The notes: a model not told the origin generated them from the sequence alone. A DNA stretch of 64,000 nt from Falsiroseomonas sp050563545 (GCF_050563545.1 NZ_JBNXUM010000010.1:158247-222246), one strand, 5' to 3'. Shown: positions 51,136 through 60,785, counted from the stretch's first letter. Numbers and translations are program-made.

Positions 51136-52479
51136 TCAGACCTGCCCGACTTCGGAGCGCGACAGTCCGAGCGCCAGCAGCGTCGTGACCGCTCCGGACA
51201 GCAAGTAGAGGCCCACGCAGGCGAGCCCGTAGGTCGCGGACAGATAGAGCACGATCAGCGGGGCGAAGCCGGCGCCGAGCAGCCAGGCGAGATCGGTCGT
51301 GAGGCCCGCGCCGGTGTAGCGGTAGCGCTGCTCCAGCCGTGACGTCACCGCCCCGGAGGATTGCCCGTAGGACAGGCCGAGGAGAGCGAAGCCCGCATTG
51401 ACGTAGATCGTCTGCCCGATCGCATTCTCTTCGATGATCAGCGGAGCGATCGTGCTGCAGATCGCGAACAGCGCGATCAGCCCCGCCGCGAGCAGCAGGA
51501 GCCTTCGACGCCCGATCTGGTCGGCGATGAGGCCGGAGGCGACGATCGCGCCGGCACAGATGAAGGCGCCCGAGCACTGCACCATCAGGAACTCGCCTGC
51601 CGAGCGATCAGTGAAGAGGGTGATCCAGCTGATCGGGAACACGGTCACGAGGTGGAACAGCGCGAAGCTCGCAAGCGGGATCAGCGCACCGAGGACGAGT
51701 TCGGGCGCATGGTTGCGCAGCAGCGGCAGGATCGGCGAGGGCTGCAGGTGCCGCTGCTGCAGCAGGTTCGCAAACTCGTCCGTTGCGACGAGGCGGAGAC
51801 GCGCGAAGAGGGCCACGACATTGACGGCGAAGGCGCAGAAGAAGGGATAGCGCCAGCCCCAGTCCAGGAAGTCTGATTCCTGCAGGTTGAGCATGAAGAA
51901 GGAGAACAGGGTGCTCGCCACGACGAAGCCGAGCGGCGCGCCGAGCTGCGCGATGGCGGCGTAGAAACCGCGGCGCTCGGGCGGCGCGTTCAGCGCGAGC
52001 AGCGAGGCGAGCCCGTCCCATGCGCCACCGAGCGCCAGCCCCTGTCCGACCCGCAGCACCGCGAGGAGGTAGAGGGCCCAGCTGCCGATCTGCGCATAGC
52101 CCGGCAGGAAGGAGATCGCCATGGTCGAGAAGCCCAGCAGGAAGAGCGCGACGGCGAGCTTGACGCCGCGTCCGTGCCGGCGGTCGATCGCCGTGAAGAT
52201 GACCGACCCGACCGGCCGGGCGACGAAGGCGAGAGAGAAGATGCCGAAGGCGTAGAGCGTCGCGGTAACCGGCTCGGCGAAGGGAAAGAACACCTTCGGG
52301 AAGACCACCACCGAAGCGATCGCGAAGACGAAAAAGTCGAAATATTCCGCGGTCCTGCCGATGACGACGCCGATCGCGATCTCACTCGGCGCGACCTTGT
52401 GGTCGGTGGACGCCAGGCGCGCGTCGCGCTCCAGCGGCGTGGAGGAAGGAAACGGCGCTTGAACGTCCTCGATCGGCAT
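51136..52479 (-). CDS. MFS transporter (metabolite:H+ symporter-like) heading the cyo operon
   Basis: A 447-residue inner-membrane transporter with twelve predicted helices. Signature segments are FFVFAIASVVVFPKVFFPFA (near 49-68), FIARPVGSVIFTAIDRRHGRG-type loop 2-3 (FVARPVGS then DRRHGRGVK) and VGQGLALGGAWDG near 145, all typical of the sugar/dicarboxylate MHS branch. It lies three bases before cyoA and is probably cotranscribed, which is a common arrangement in Acetobacteraceae. The substrate is unknown. It could import a copper chelate, haem precursor or organic acid; none is shown. Confidence 0.88.
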   Translation of the reverse strand: MPIEDVQAPFPSSTPLERDARLASTDHKVAPSEIAIGVVIGRTAEYFDFFVFAIASVVVFPKVFFPFAEPVTATLYAFGIFSLAFVARPVGSVIFTAIDRRHGRGVKLAVALFLLGFSTMAISFLPGYAQIGSWALYLLAVLRVGQGLALGGAWDGLASLLALNAPPERRGFYAAIAQLGAPLGFVVASTLFSFFMLNLQESDFLDWGWRYPFFCAFAVNVVALFARLRLVATDEFANLLQQRHLQPSPILPLLRNHAPELVLGALIPLASFALFHLVTVFPISWITLFTDRSAGEFLMVQCSGAFICAGAIVASGLIADQIGRRRLLLLAAGLIALFAICSTIAPLIIEENAIGQTIYVNAGFALLGLSYGQSSGAVTSRLEQRYRYTGAGLTTDLAWLLGAGFAPLIVLYLSATYGLACVGLYLLSGAVTTLLALGLSRSEVGQV

Positions 52480-52666
52480 CTTCGCGGTCGCCTTTGCCAG
52501 GAAGCATCTTCATCGCAGGTCCCGTCTGCTCGGCCGGAGCAAGATCGACGGGAGCGCAGGATGTGTCTTGTTGGCATTGTCCTTAGGAGCCAGGAGAACG
52601 GAAGGTTGCAGCTTGTCACGGCCGGGCCGAAGCGGACAGGCTGAATTCGGTCCCATGTTGCAGGGC

Positions 52667-53040
52667 GGATGATCGCTGCGCGACCGCGTTCCGCTGTCGC
52701 AATGCTCGGCCCAACGCCTCTGCGGCGCGTCGGCCGCGCCCCGAAGCTGCTCCTTGCCTATCGCGCCGTCGAACCTCGCGAAGGCCGAGACAGCCGAGTT
52801 CTGGCTGGCGGACGGCACCAAGGCGCAGGTCGAGGTGCTTGGGAGAGGCAAACAGTTTGTCTTGCACGGCATCCACCCCGATACGCGCCAGCCATATGCC
52901 TGGACCGTAGCGGCATCTGAGGCGTGCCTCTGGCCGCACTGCCGGTCGTCGCTCCGTGCCGTGTTCGGGCCTTCCTCGCCGCCGCAGAGAGCCTCTGGCG
53001 CGCATCGCGAGCCGGGGGCAGGCCGACGATGACGCTCCGG
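52667..53040 (+). pseudogene. Fragment of a phage-type bifunctional primase-polymerase
   Basis: Pieces in shifted plus-strand frames read TPLRRVGRAPKLLLAYR, then FWLADGTKAQVEVLGRGKQF, VLHGIHPDTRQPYAWT, and later LAALPVV. These are, in order, the mid-section of prim-pol replication proteins of phages and islands. At least two frameshifts separate them and both ends are missing. A relic of an integrated element. The ~190 bases before it (52480-52666) hold no gene, only the upstream region of the MFS-cyo operon. Confidence 0.75.
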
Positions 53041-53426
53041 TGCCGCGGCGGCGCGGCTACGTATTGGAGGAACAATCGCCGGAACGGACGCCGGAGCATT
53101 GGGTCCGGTCCGCGCCGCCGCCCGTGCCAGAGTCCGAGCCGGCCAAGGCGCCAGTGAGCGAACAGGTCGGCCATGTGATCCCGACCTGGACGCGTCTGCC
53201 GCCGAAACCCGAATCAGAGCCCTCGCCCGCTCCTGCTGCCGACGCTGCTGAGGCTGCCGTGCAGCCACGGGCGAAGCGCACCCGGCGCAAGAGTAAAGGG
53301 AAGACGCGACGCGCAGCTGACCCGTTCGACCCGAACGACTATGGCGTGAACTGCTATCGCTGCGGCTACCTGATCGAGCCAGCGCGCGAGCGGCGCGGGC
53401 TTATGACCTGTGCAGGGTGTGGCTAA
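53040..53426 (+). CDS. Hypothetical protein with C-terminal zinc ribbon
   Basis: About 128 residues from GTG 53040, following the primase relic. The N-terminus reads PRRRGYVLEEQSPERTPEHW, then a Pro/Ala/Glu linker and a basic patch (AKRTRRKSKGKTRRAA). The end FDPNDYGVNCYRCGYLIEPARE is followed by TCAGCG. The two CxxC knuckles 18 residues apart would bind zinc. No family is recognised. It may be an accessory gene of the same former element; the start is uncertain. Confidence 0.45.
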   Translation: MPRRRGYVLEEQSPERTPEHWVRSAPPPVPESEPAKAPVSEQVGHVIPTWTRLPPKPESEPSPAPAADAAEAAVQPRAKRTRRKSKGKTRRAADPFDPNDYGVNCYRCGYLIEPARERRGLMTCAGCG

Positions 53427-53786
53427 TGCGTGTGCAGACTACGGCCGTCGCGAGCGCCGTGGATCGCCTGACTATGAGCCGCTACCGCTGAGTCCGACCC
53501 TGACCGGTCCTACTCCGGCTCGAAGTTCGCGCTGCGCAGCATGTCGGAGTTGCGGGCGATGTCAGCCGCCATGAAGCAACTGAACGGCTTCCGGACCGAT
53601 AGGCCGGGCTCGACGACCGCAGGAAGATGATGGAGGCGTATCGAGGACGGCCGGACAGAGCCATGGTGCCCTCAAAACGCTGCCGCATGAGCCATAGTCG
53701 GCGTGCCTGGGCGGGTAAGCAATCGGTCACCAGGCACCGCACCTGTTGCTTCGACATCAACGAGGGTGCGCGATGATTGCTGTCAC
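53427..53786. other. No gene recognised
   Basis: Spacer between the zinc-ribbon frame and the convergent hydroxybutyrate dehydrogenase gene. Only short, motif-free frames are present. Confidence 0.5.
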
Positions 53787-54614
53787 CTAGATGCTGACCC
53801 ATCCGCCATCCATGGTGATGGCGGAGCCGGTCATCGTGGCGGCTTTCTCGCCGCAGAGGAAAGCGACGAGGTCCCCGATGCCCTCAGGAGTCGAGAAGCG
53901 CCGCATCGGCTGCTTGGCGCGCAGCAACTCGGAAGCCGCGTCTTCAATGGGGACGCCTCGCTCCGCCGCGATGCGCTCGATCTGCCTCTCGACAAGCTCC
54001 GTGCGCACCCAGCCGGGGCAGATCGCATTGCAGGTGATGCCGTCGCCCGCCACTTCGAGCGCAACCGTCTTCGTCAGGCCGAGCAGGCCATGCTTCGCGG
54101 CGACGTAGGCGCACTTGCCTTCGCTGGCGACCAGGCCGTGGACAGAGGCGATGTTGACAATGCGGCCCCAGCCTCGCCGACGCATGCCGTGCAGCACGGA
54201 GCGCGACAGGCGGAAGGCGGCAGAAAGGTTGAGCGCGATGATCTCGTCCCAGCGCTCGTCGGGAAAGCAGGCCACCGGTGCGACATGCTGGACGCCCGCG
54301 TTGTTGACGAGGATGTCGGGCTCGCCGAGCTGTGCCGAGCAGGCGGCGAGCAACGCCGTGGCGGCGTCATGCTCTCGCAGGTCGGCGGCTGCATAGCCGA
54401 CCCGACCTCGTTCGCCGGACCGCGCGAGGTGTTCCGCAACCTGCTCGCCTTCCTCGCCACGGCCGCTCAGCATGACATCACAGCCGGCAGCGTATAGGGC
54501 CTTGGCGATGCCAAACCCGATGCCACGTGTGGAACCGGTAACGAGCGCTATCCGACCGCTGAGCTGGGCGCCGGGAACAGCCATGGTAGCGGTTTCACAA
54601 GGGAAGCGATCCAT
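53787..54614 (-). CDS. 3-hydroxybutyrate dehydrogenase (SDR family)
   Basis: A 275-residue NAD-dependent short-chain dehydrogenase. The nucleotide motif is VTGSTRGIGFGIAKAL (TGxxxGIG), then NNAGVQHVAPVACFPDERWD, the catalytic Ser/Tyr/Lys in ASVHGLVASEGKCAYVAAKH, and NAICPGWVRTELVERQIE. The QHVAPV and SVHGLVAS segments are typical of 3-hydroxybutyrate dehydrogenase, which interconverts 3-hydroxybutyrate and acetoacetate in PHB use. ATG 54614 has GAGGAGG ten bases upstream; ATG 54584 is an alternative. It follows the BASS-type transporter by 18 bases, so the transporter may move a related acid. Confidence 0.9.
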   Translation of the reverse strand: MDRFPCETATMAVPGAQLSGRIALVTGSTRGIGFGIAKALYAAGCDVMLSGRGEEGEQVAEHLARSGERGRVGYAAADLREHDAATALLAACSAQLGEPDILVNNAGVQHVAPVACFPDERWDEIIALNLSAAFRLSRSVLHGMRRRGWGRIVNIASVHGLVASEGKCAYVAAKHGLLGLTKTVALEVAGDGITCNAICPGWVRTELVERQIERIAAERGVPIEDAASELLRAKQPMRRFSTPEGIGDLVAFLCGEKAATMTGSAITMDGGWVSI

Positions 54615-54632
54615 TGGGGGCGGACCTCCTCG

Positions 54633-55619
54633 TTATCGTTGGCTGACCTGCTGCGGGGTGGCGCCTGCCCGGGTAGCTGGGCGGGCGAGCAGCGCCGCGA
54701 CGATCCGCTGCGTCGCCGCTGGCAGCATGAAGATCGGGAAGACGCTCATCGCTAGGTACAACTCGACGCCGGGCTGGTGAGCGAGGAACGGCGCGGCTGC
54801 GGCCCAGACGAGGGTGATGTTGCGGTTGCCGCTAACGAGGCCCACCGTCAGCGCACGCCGGCGCTCAAGCCCGGCAAAGAGAAGCGCCCCGACTACCTGC
54901 AGCGCGACGTTGACCAGAAATGCCAACACGAGTTGTAGGAGCGCCCGGGCGGGGCCCGCCACGATCTGCTCGCGCATGCCTCCCATGGCGCCGATCGCAA
55001 CCAATAGCAGCCCGAGCACGGCGATACCCGTCATGGCGTTGGGGTTTTCCGCCACCCACCGACCAGCGTAGCGGCGCAGCAGCCACGACGTGAGGCCTGC
55101 GCCGCCGATTATTGCGGCGAGGCGCAACGACATGGTCAGCGGGTCGATTGCGAGTTCAGCGCCCGCAAGCGTCGCCGCGAGCGGTGGCAGGTAGAGCGGT
55201 GCCGCGAGGGTGGCCGCGATGGTGGCCAACAGCGCGAGCGGCGCGCTCAGGCCAAGCATCGCCGCGATCGCGGCGGCGCTGCCGACCGGCGGTGCGAGCG
55301 TGCACAGCAGAAGACCGAGGGCGATGTCCGGCCCGGGCCGCAGCGCCTGCACCAGAACATAGGCAAGCAGCGGGACGCCGAAGGTGGACCAGGCAACAAT
55401 GAGAAAGATGGTTTGCCTGTCGGCCGCCTCCTGGCGGAAGACGGTGCCATCCACCTTAAGAAAGGCGCCGAGAGTGAAGACGAAGACGGCGACACCCATC
55501 AGCGGGCGCGCGGCGTCGGCCAGCGCCGGCGTGATCAAGCCGATCAGCACGCCCCCGCAGAGCAGCACAGGGCCATTCCTACCCGCGCGGGCAAGAAGCG
55601 CGTTGGCCCCGGCGTTCAT
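54633..55619 (-). CDS. Bile acid:sodium symporter (BASS)-like transporter
   Basis: A 328-residue integral membrane protein with about ten helices, no signal peptide. GVAVFVFTLGAFLKVDG (about 42-58), LLCTLAPPVGSAAAIAAMLG (about 105-124) and VGLVSGNRNITLVWAAAAP (about 267-285) match the two crossover motifs of the BASS fold, including the xNxN-type unwound region. Such proteins cotransport organic anions with Na+. The substrate is unknown; the 3-hydroxybutyrate dehydrogenase downstream suggests a short-chain acid. It overlaps the upstream secreted-protein gene by ATGA. Confidence 0.8.
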   Translation of the reverse strand: MNAGANALLARAGRNGPVLLCGGVLIGLITPALADAARPLMGVAVFVFTLGAFLKVDGTVFRQEAADRQTIFLIVAWSTFGVPLLAYVLVQALRPGPDIALGLLLCTLAPPVGSAAAIAAMLGLSAPLALLATIAATLAAPLYLPPLAATLAGAELAIDPLTMSLRLAAIIGGAGLTSWLLRRYAGRWVAENPNAMTGIAVLGLLLVAIGAMGGMREQIVAGPARALLQLVLAFLVNVALQVVGALLFAGLERRRALTVGLVSGNRNITLVWAAAAPFLAHQPGVELYLAMSVFPIFMLPAATQRIVAALLARPATRAGATPQQVSQR

Positions 55620-56113
55620 GGCGCCGCTCGGGTGACACGCTGCATAGGGCTCACCCCGCGTCGTTGCGAGGAGTTGATCGTGATCTCGGCCGCGCCGAAC
55701 GCATCGAGAGATGCTGCGACCCCACCCTCCCCACAGATCTCACGCGCGTGTGTTTCAGCTGCACGCAGCTCGGCCGCGCTCGTCGAACCGACCGCGAGGC
55801 GCTCACGCATATGCAGAATGAATTGGCCCGGTGTGACCATCGTCTCGACCTGCTCGACCGAGCAGAAGCAGGGCTTCGCGGCCCAGGCCGCCGGACGGCA
55901 GAATGCGATTAGGTCGTCGCCTTCGACGAGGCGCATGGCGCCACGGACATCAGGCGCGTGCCTGGCCCGCACCTCCTCGCGCGGTTCGGACGGGCTGGGG
56001 GTGGGGACGAGCCAATCTTCCGACCCCTTCTCCCGGTCCTGTGCCTGATGGACAGCAGGCGAAAAGATCAGTGCCGCCGCCAGAAGCGCGGCGTGGGTGA
56101 GTAATCTCGTCAT
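55616..56113 (-). CDS. Secreted hypothetical protein
   Basis: A 165-residue protein starting MTRLLTHAALLAAALIFSPA with a Sec signal cleaved near residue 24. Mature part contains four or more cysteines (FCRPAAWAAKPCFCSV, REICGEGG), compatible with disulfides in the periplasm. No family is recognised. ATG 56113 has GGAAG seven bases upstream. First gene of a three-gene operon with the BASS-like transporter and 3-hydroxybutyrate dehydrogenase. Confidence 0.75.
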   Translation of the reverse strand: MTRLLTHAALLAAALIFSPAVHQAQDREKGSEDWLVPTPSPSEPREEVRARHAPDVRGAMRLVEGDDLIAFCRPAAWAAKPCFCSVEQVETMVTPGQFILHMRERLAVGSTSAAELRAAETHAREICGEGGVAASLDAFGAAEITINSSQRRGVSPMQRVTRAAP

Positions 56114-56394
56114 GCGGCTTCTTCCCAAGAGTCGCGTCCGCGAGAGCGTCCGTCCGACGCTGCGCCCGCGGCATCATCCAGTCGGATGATGTGGCGTAGG
56201 CGAAGTCGCAGGGCGAAGCTGACGTCACGTTGCGCGAGGGATCGGCGCCAGCGGCGTCAAAAAGCCATCAAAGCCGGACCAGAATTGATTGACGCAGCGG
56301 AGACGGTGTCAAAGGAGGTTCTCATCGTAACGGGGGTTTCATACGCCGACGCCGACTAGCTTCTGCAAGGATGTCCCGGACATCTGGGAGTCCG

Positions 56395-58476
56395 ATGAGC
56401 GATCGGATGGATGAGGCGCCGCGTACCCTGCCCGACCGAGACGTTGCTCCCCGCGCACGAATCCGCCTGCTCGGCGGGTTCGAGGTGCACCGCGAGGACG
56501 GAGCGCCGGTCTCCGGGCTGGGACGCCGCGGTATAGCCTTGCTCGCCTGTCTTGCACTCGCCGAGCAGCCCTGGACGCGCGACGACCTTGCCGCACTGCT
56601 CTGGCAAGGTCGGAGCGTCGAGCAGGCGCGCGGCAGCCTGCGACAAGAACTCCTGCGGGTGCGGCGCGCGCTGGACTGGCCGGCAGGCGGGCCGCTGCAC
56701 CTGCCCAGCCACCTCGCCGAGGTGGATGCAATACAGTTGCAGCATGCTCTCGCCGACCCGGCCCGCGCAGCAGAGGCGGTCGCCCTATATCGCGGCCCAC
56801 TGCTGCCCGGGTTCCCGCCGACGACGCAAGAGCCCTTCACTGAATGGATTGGGGAACGGCGGCAAGCACTGCACGAGCAGGTTCTCGCGGTGTTACGCGC
56901 GTGGATAGGCGGGCCGCAGGCCTCCGAAGCTCTCGCGCGCCGCCTCGTCGCCTTGGACCAGAGCTGCGAGGAGGCGCACCGTTTCCTAATGCGCCACTAC
57001 GCCAAGTTGGGCGACATGGGCCGGGTGCTCGAACAGTTTCGTAGCTGCGCGGAGGCTATCCGCGCTGCCAACGGTGCCGGGCCCGGCACCGAGACTCGCG
57101 TTTTGCTCGATGAGATCACGGTTCGGCTGGGCGCGCGTGCGGCGCTCCCGGCCGCAACCGGGATCCCGGCCGTGCTTGACTGGATCCATCACGCACCAGA
57201 CCGGGCCCCGGTGCCTACAACGCCACCGGCCGGCCTTCTGCCTGTCGTGGACGATCGGCCCTCCGTCGCCGTGCTGCCTTTCGCAGAGATTTCTCACGAG
57301 CTGCTGGCGGGTGGCGTGCTGGCTGAAGGCCTGACGGAGGAGGTGACCAACGCGCTTGCGCATGTCCCGGGCTTTTTCGTGACTGCCCGGCAATCCGCAA
57401 TGGCCTATCGCGGTGTCGCAATCGACGTGCGCCGTATCGCTGCAGAGCTGGGCGTTCGCTACCTCGTCGAGGGTAGCGTCGAGCATGACGGTAGGCGGCT
57501 CCGGCTCAATTTGCGCTTACTGGATGGGCGCAACGGCCTACATCTTTGGGCGGACTCTCAAGGTGCAAGACTAGGCGAAGCAATGGAGCTCAGGGACACT
57601 GTCGTACGCCAGATCGCAGCGCGGCTGGAGCCGCGCTTGATGCATGAGGAGATCGGACGCGCAATGCGCCGTCTTCCTGACAATCCCGATGCATGGACAT
57701 GGCTGCAGCGCGCCAACGGCGTTCTTCTGCAGGGGCGCCACCACGCCGCGCTTGAGCGCGTACTGGGGCCACTCGAGCGCGCACTGGAGGCTGATCCCCA
57801 CTATGCAATGGCGCATGCTCTCGCAGCGGCCGTCCATACTTGGCGATGGCTGCTACGCAGCTTCCCGGACCCGGAAGCGGAGCGCAAGTTGGCCCTGTCC
57901 CACGCCGCCCAGGCACTCGCGATCGAGCCGGACAACCCCTTTGTACTGACGCACTGCGCCGAAGCCACGCTCTACGCCGCGGCTGATTCCGAGCAGGCGC
58001 GCGTACTGCTCGAGGACGCGATGCGGCGCAACCCTAACGACCCGAACGGGCTCGCACTTCTGGCACACGTGCGGCGGCAGGCGCGCGATGATCCGCGGGA
58101 GTGCCTCGGCCTAATTGCCGACGCTCTGCGCTTGAGCCCGCGCGATCCGCGCACCTTCGGATGGCATCATTACGCGAGCTGGTGTCACTTCCGGCTGAAC
58201 GACATGCCCGGCATGGAGGCAGCGAGCCGGCGTTCCGTCGGGCTGTACGGACGGTATCCGCTTAGCTGGGTCGCCCTCACGGCTGCGCTCGGCTTCCAGA
58301 ACCGACCGGAGGAGGCGCGCGCGGCCGCGGCAACGCTGCACCGGCTACAGCCGAATTTTCATCCAGACGGCTTTTTCGAAGCCGCGCGAGCGACCTACGG
58401 CACAAAGTTCCGCGGAGCGGTGGTTCGAGAATACGAGGCGCTTCGAGACGCGCTCAGGCGTGCCTTTGGAGGGTGA
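56395..58476 (+). CDS. Transcriptional regulator with BTAD, adenylate-cyclase-like and TPR regions
   Basis: A 693-residue protein from ATG 56395 (GGGAG four bases upstream; ATG 56371 is in frame). The N-terminal SARP-type winged helix (RIRLLGGFEVHREDGAPVSG, then LLACLALAEQPWTRDDLAAL) and BTAD domain run to about residue 240. A linker and SVAVLPFAEISHELLAGGVL follow near 292, the TolB/FlgO-like domain of CadC- and cyclase-related regulators, with GVRYLVEGSVEHDGRRLRLN. The last ~270 residues are TPR-like repeats (ALAIEPDNPFVLTHCAEATL). No cyclase catalytic residues are seen. It converges with the SBP gene and may control its regulon. Confidence 0.85.
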   Translation: MSDRMDEAPRTLPDRDVAPRARIRLLGGFEVHREDGAPVSGLGRRGIALLACLALAEQPWTRDDLAALLWQGRSVEQARGSLRQELLRVRRALDWPAGGPLHLPSHLAEVDAIQLQHALADPARAAEAVALYRGPLLPGFPPTTQEPFTEWIGERRQALHEQVLAVLRAWIGGPQASEALARRLVALDQSCEEAHRFLMRHYAKLGDMGRVLEQFRSCAEAIRAANGAGPGTETRVLLDEITVRLGARAALPAATGIPAVLDWIHHAPDRAPVPTTPPAGLLPVVDDRPSVAVLPFAEISHELLAGGVLAEGLTEEVTNALAHVPGFFVTARQSAMAYRGVAIDVRRIAAELGVRYLVEGSVEHDGRRLRLNLRLLDGRNGLHLWADSQGARLGEAMELRDTVVRQIAARLEPRLMHEEIGRAMRRLPDNPDAWTWLQRANGVLLQGRHHAALERVLGPLERALEADPHYAMAHALAAAVHTWRWLLRSFPDPEAERKLALSHAAQALAIEPDNPFVLTHCAEATLYAAADSEQARVLLEDAMRRNPNDPNGLALLAHVRRQARDDPRECLGLIADALRLSPRDPRTFGWHHYASWCHFRLNDMPGMEAASRRSVGLYGRYPLSWVALTAALGFQNRPEEARAAAATLHRLQPNFHPDGFFEAARATYGTKFRGAVVREYEALRDALRRAFGG

Positions 58477-58488
58477 AAAGCCGAAGGC

Positions 58489-60084
58489 CTATACGCGCCG
58501 GACATTCCAAAAGGTCGGAACGATGCTCGGTATGCCAGCCAGGTCGCGGCGGTGCGCCGAACGCAGCCGCAATTGTCCGATCGGGATATACGGCAGGTCT
58601 GCAAAAGCCTGGCGCTGCAGAGCGCGAGTGAGCGCAGCCCGCGTCTCAGAATCATCCGCTGCGAACCACGCTTCGCGTAGTGCCTCAATGTACTGGCTGC
58701 TCGGCCAACCGGTCCGGCCAGCCCGGCCATTTCCGCGGAGGTAGGGGTGGACGGCGGGGTCCAACACATCGACGCCTGAGAAGTAGGTGTGCACGACGTT
58801 CCAGCCACCTCGCGCGGGCGGCTCTTGCGACGCGAGGCGGCGGATCGCCGTGCCCCAGTCCATCGCTTGGTAGTCCACGTCAAAGCCAACCCGCCGCAGG
58901 AGGTCGGCGCCGATATCCGCCTGCGCCTTCAGCAGAGGGAAGTCGCTCGGCGCGATCAGCACGATGCGCTTACCTGCTACGCCGGCGCTAGCCAGTTCGC
59001 GCCGCGCCCGCTCGAGGTCGCGCGGGCCGTCCAGCACCGCCAGCCCGTCCTCGCTAGCGCTCGGCGTGCCGGGGGTGAAGAAGCCTATGCCAGTGCGCCC
59101 GCCCTCAGGAAAGCTGCCGACCACCGCAGCGACGTAGGCAGCCTGACTAACGGCCGGCAGCAAGGCGCGGCGGACCGCCGGCTCATCGAAGGGCGGGTGG
59201 AGGTGGTTGAAGCGGAGCATGCCCATGAGCCCAACCGGGTCAGGCCGTGTGGTTGCGAGATGAGGCTCGCGCTCCAGCAGGGGTAATAGGTCGAAGGTTG
59301 GCGCTTCCCACCAATCCACCTCGCCGGCTTGTAGTGCCGCGGCAGCGGTGGAGGGGTCGGGCAGCACGTGCCACTCAACCCGGTCGAAATGCGCGTACTT
59401 TGGGCCCGCCGTGAGGCTCGGCGTGCCACCAGACCGCGGCTGGTAGCCAGGATTGCGCTCATAGCACACGCGCGCACCCGCGACCTGCTCAGCCGGCAAG
59501 AAACGATAGGGACCGCTGCCCACCATCTCAGTCACTTGGCGGAACGAGTCGGTGCGCGCCAGTCGCTCCGGCATGATCACGCAGACGGGCGAGCCCGGCT
59601 TGGCCAGTGCATAAGCCAGCAGCGGGAAGCGGTGCTTCAGGCGAATCGTTAGGGCGCGGTCGTCCGGCGACGCGATCTCGTCCATCGCGGCGAGTAGCGC
59701 CTGGCCGAAGCTGTCGCGGACAGCCCAGCGCCGGATGCTTGCGGCCACGTCGCGCGCGAGCACTGGCTCGCCGTCGTGGAAGCGCAGACCACCGCGCAGT
59801 CGAATAGTCCAGCGGAGGCCATCGTTGGAGGTGTCGTGGCCTTCGGCCATTTGCGGGTGGATGCGGAAGTCGGCGTCCATGCCGTAGAGCGTGTCGAAGA
59901 TCATCAGGGCATGATTGCGGGTTACGTAGGCACCGGACCAGACGGGATCCAGCACGGCGAGGTCGGCGTGGGGTATGAATCGCAGAACCCGTTGGCGATC
60001 TGCCCTTACGAGGGCCGGGGCGAGTAGGACGGCGCAGACAGCAAGGGCAGCGCGGCGGCCGGTGGCAAGTGATGCAACAGGCAT
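58489..60084 (-). CDS. ABC transporter substrate-binding protein (family 5, peptide-type), orphan
   Basis: A 531-residue periplasmic binding protein. The signal peptide runs to about residue 28 (ALAVCAVLLAPALVRADR). The family-5 fold shows RFIPHADLAVLDPVWSGAYV near 32-51, YGMDADFRIHPQMAEGHDTS and WTIRLRGGLRFHDGEPVLARDV near 85-106. Proteins of this group bind peptides, glutathione or other organic solutes. ATG 60084 has GGAGG six bases upstream. No permease or ATPase genes are adjacent; the convergent BTAD regulator is its only neighbour. Ligand unknown. Confidence 0.9.
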   Translation of the reverse strand: MPVASLATGRRAALAVCAVLLAPALVRADRQRVLRFIPHADLAVLDPVWSGAYVTRNHALMIFDTLYGMDADFRIHPQMAEGHDTSNDGLRWTIRLRGGLRFHDGEPVLARDVAASIRRWAVRDSFGQALLAAMDEIASPDDRALTIRLKHRFPLLAYALAKPGSPVCVIMPERLARTDSFRQVTEMVGSGPYRFLPAEQVAGARVCYERNPGYQPRSGGTPSLTAGPKYAHFDRVEWHVLPDPSTAAAALQAGEVDWWEAPTFDLLPLLEREPHLATTRPDPVGLMGMLRFNHLHPPFDEPAVRRALLPAVSQAAYVAAVVGSFPEGGRTGIGFFTPGTPSASEDGLAVLDGPRDLERARRELASAGVAGKRIVLIAPSDFPLLKAQADIGADLLRRVGFDVDYQAMDWGTAIRRLASQEPPARGGWNVVHTYFSGVDVLDPAVHPYLRGNGRAGRTGWPSSQYIEALREAWFAADDSETRAALTRALQRQAFADLPYIPIGQLRLRSAHRRDLAGIPSIVPTFWNVRRV

Positions 60085-60310
60085 GATCGCCTCCACACCT
60101 CGCGTGGTTCGATTTGGGTGCAACAACGATTGCTACTCGCCGCCTGCAGTTTGGCAGTTGTGATCCGCAATACGCTTCAAGCTCCGGCGAGTTTCGATCG
60201 GCCGACCGGCAGGGATCACGCACTGGAGGCCGCGTTGATAATGGACGCCTTCGCCGCGCGGCGGCTTTGCCTAATGCTCTGCGCCACGACCGCCATCGCC
60301 ACTTCAGTGG
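60085..60310. other. Upstream region of the orphan binding protein
   Basis: No gene is seen; the stretch presumably carries the leftward promoter of the binding-protein gene. Confidence 0.4.
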
Positions 60311-60526
60311 TTGCCCGGCTGGAGCCTACGCGCCGCTTTGCTCGGTGGCCTCGCGCTCGCGATCGGCAGTGCCGGCGGAGTAGCGGCTCAGCAGCCATCA
60401 CAGCCCGATCGAGCACCAGCCGCTGCCGCTCCCGGCAGTTCGTCTCGAGACGCGGTGGCGCCATCTGATCGGCGTGACGCGGACCGCTCGCCATTCGGCA
60501 TAGGCCTGGCCGCAAGACGGTGGTGA
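60311..60526 (+). pseudogene. N-terminal fragment of an exported protein
   Basis: From TTG 60311 the frame reads SLRAALLGGLALAIGSAGGV and then AAQQ, a Sec signal peptide with an AxA site. A Pro/Ala-rich mature start follows and the frame ends at 60526. Such starts are typical of outer-membrane porins, and a porin C-terminus lies 260 bases downstream, so both may be the ends of one disrupted gene. Confidence 0.45.
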
Positions 60527-60534
60527 CGCCGGTG

Positions 60535-60700
60535 CGAGACGGCACCGAGGGCGCGATCGCGACACGTGCGGACCCGGCGCTGCTAAAGACGCTGGCCCGA
60601 GCGTTCCGGTATCAGCGGCTGCTGGACGAGGGACGCTATGCGTCTATTACCGAGATGGCGAGCGCCGAGAATATAGAGCGTGGGTACCTCGGCAGCCTGC
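60535..60700 (+). pseudogene. Recombinase-associated HTH fragment
   Basis: A frame in this interval reads ALLKTLARAFRYQRLLDEGR, then YASITEMASAENIERGYLGS and LLRLTLLAPEIV. This helix-turn-helix with the RLTLLAPDI ending is common at the C-terminus of site-specific recombinase loci in alphaproteobacteria. No recombinase catalytic part is present. It is a relic lying between the two porin-like fragments. Confidence 0.55.
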
Positions 60701-60785
60701 TGCGGCTGACCCTACTGGCGCCGGAGATCGTCGCTGGTGCGCCCAGACCAGCGGAATCGGCTCCTGCAGCGACCTCGGCTTGCCC

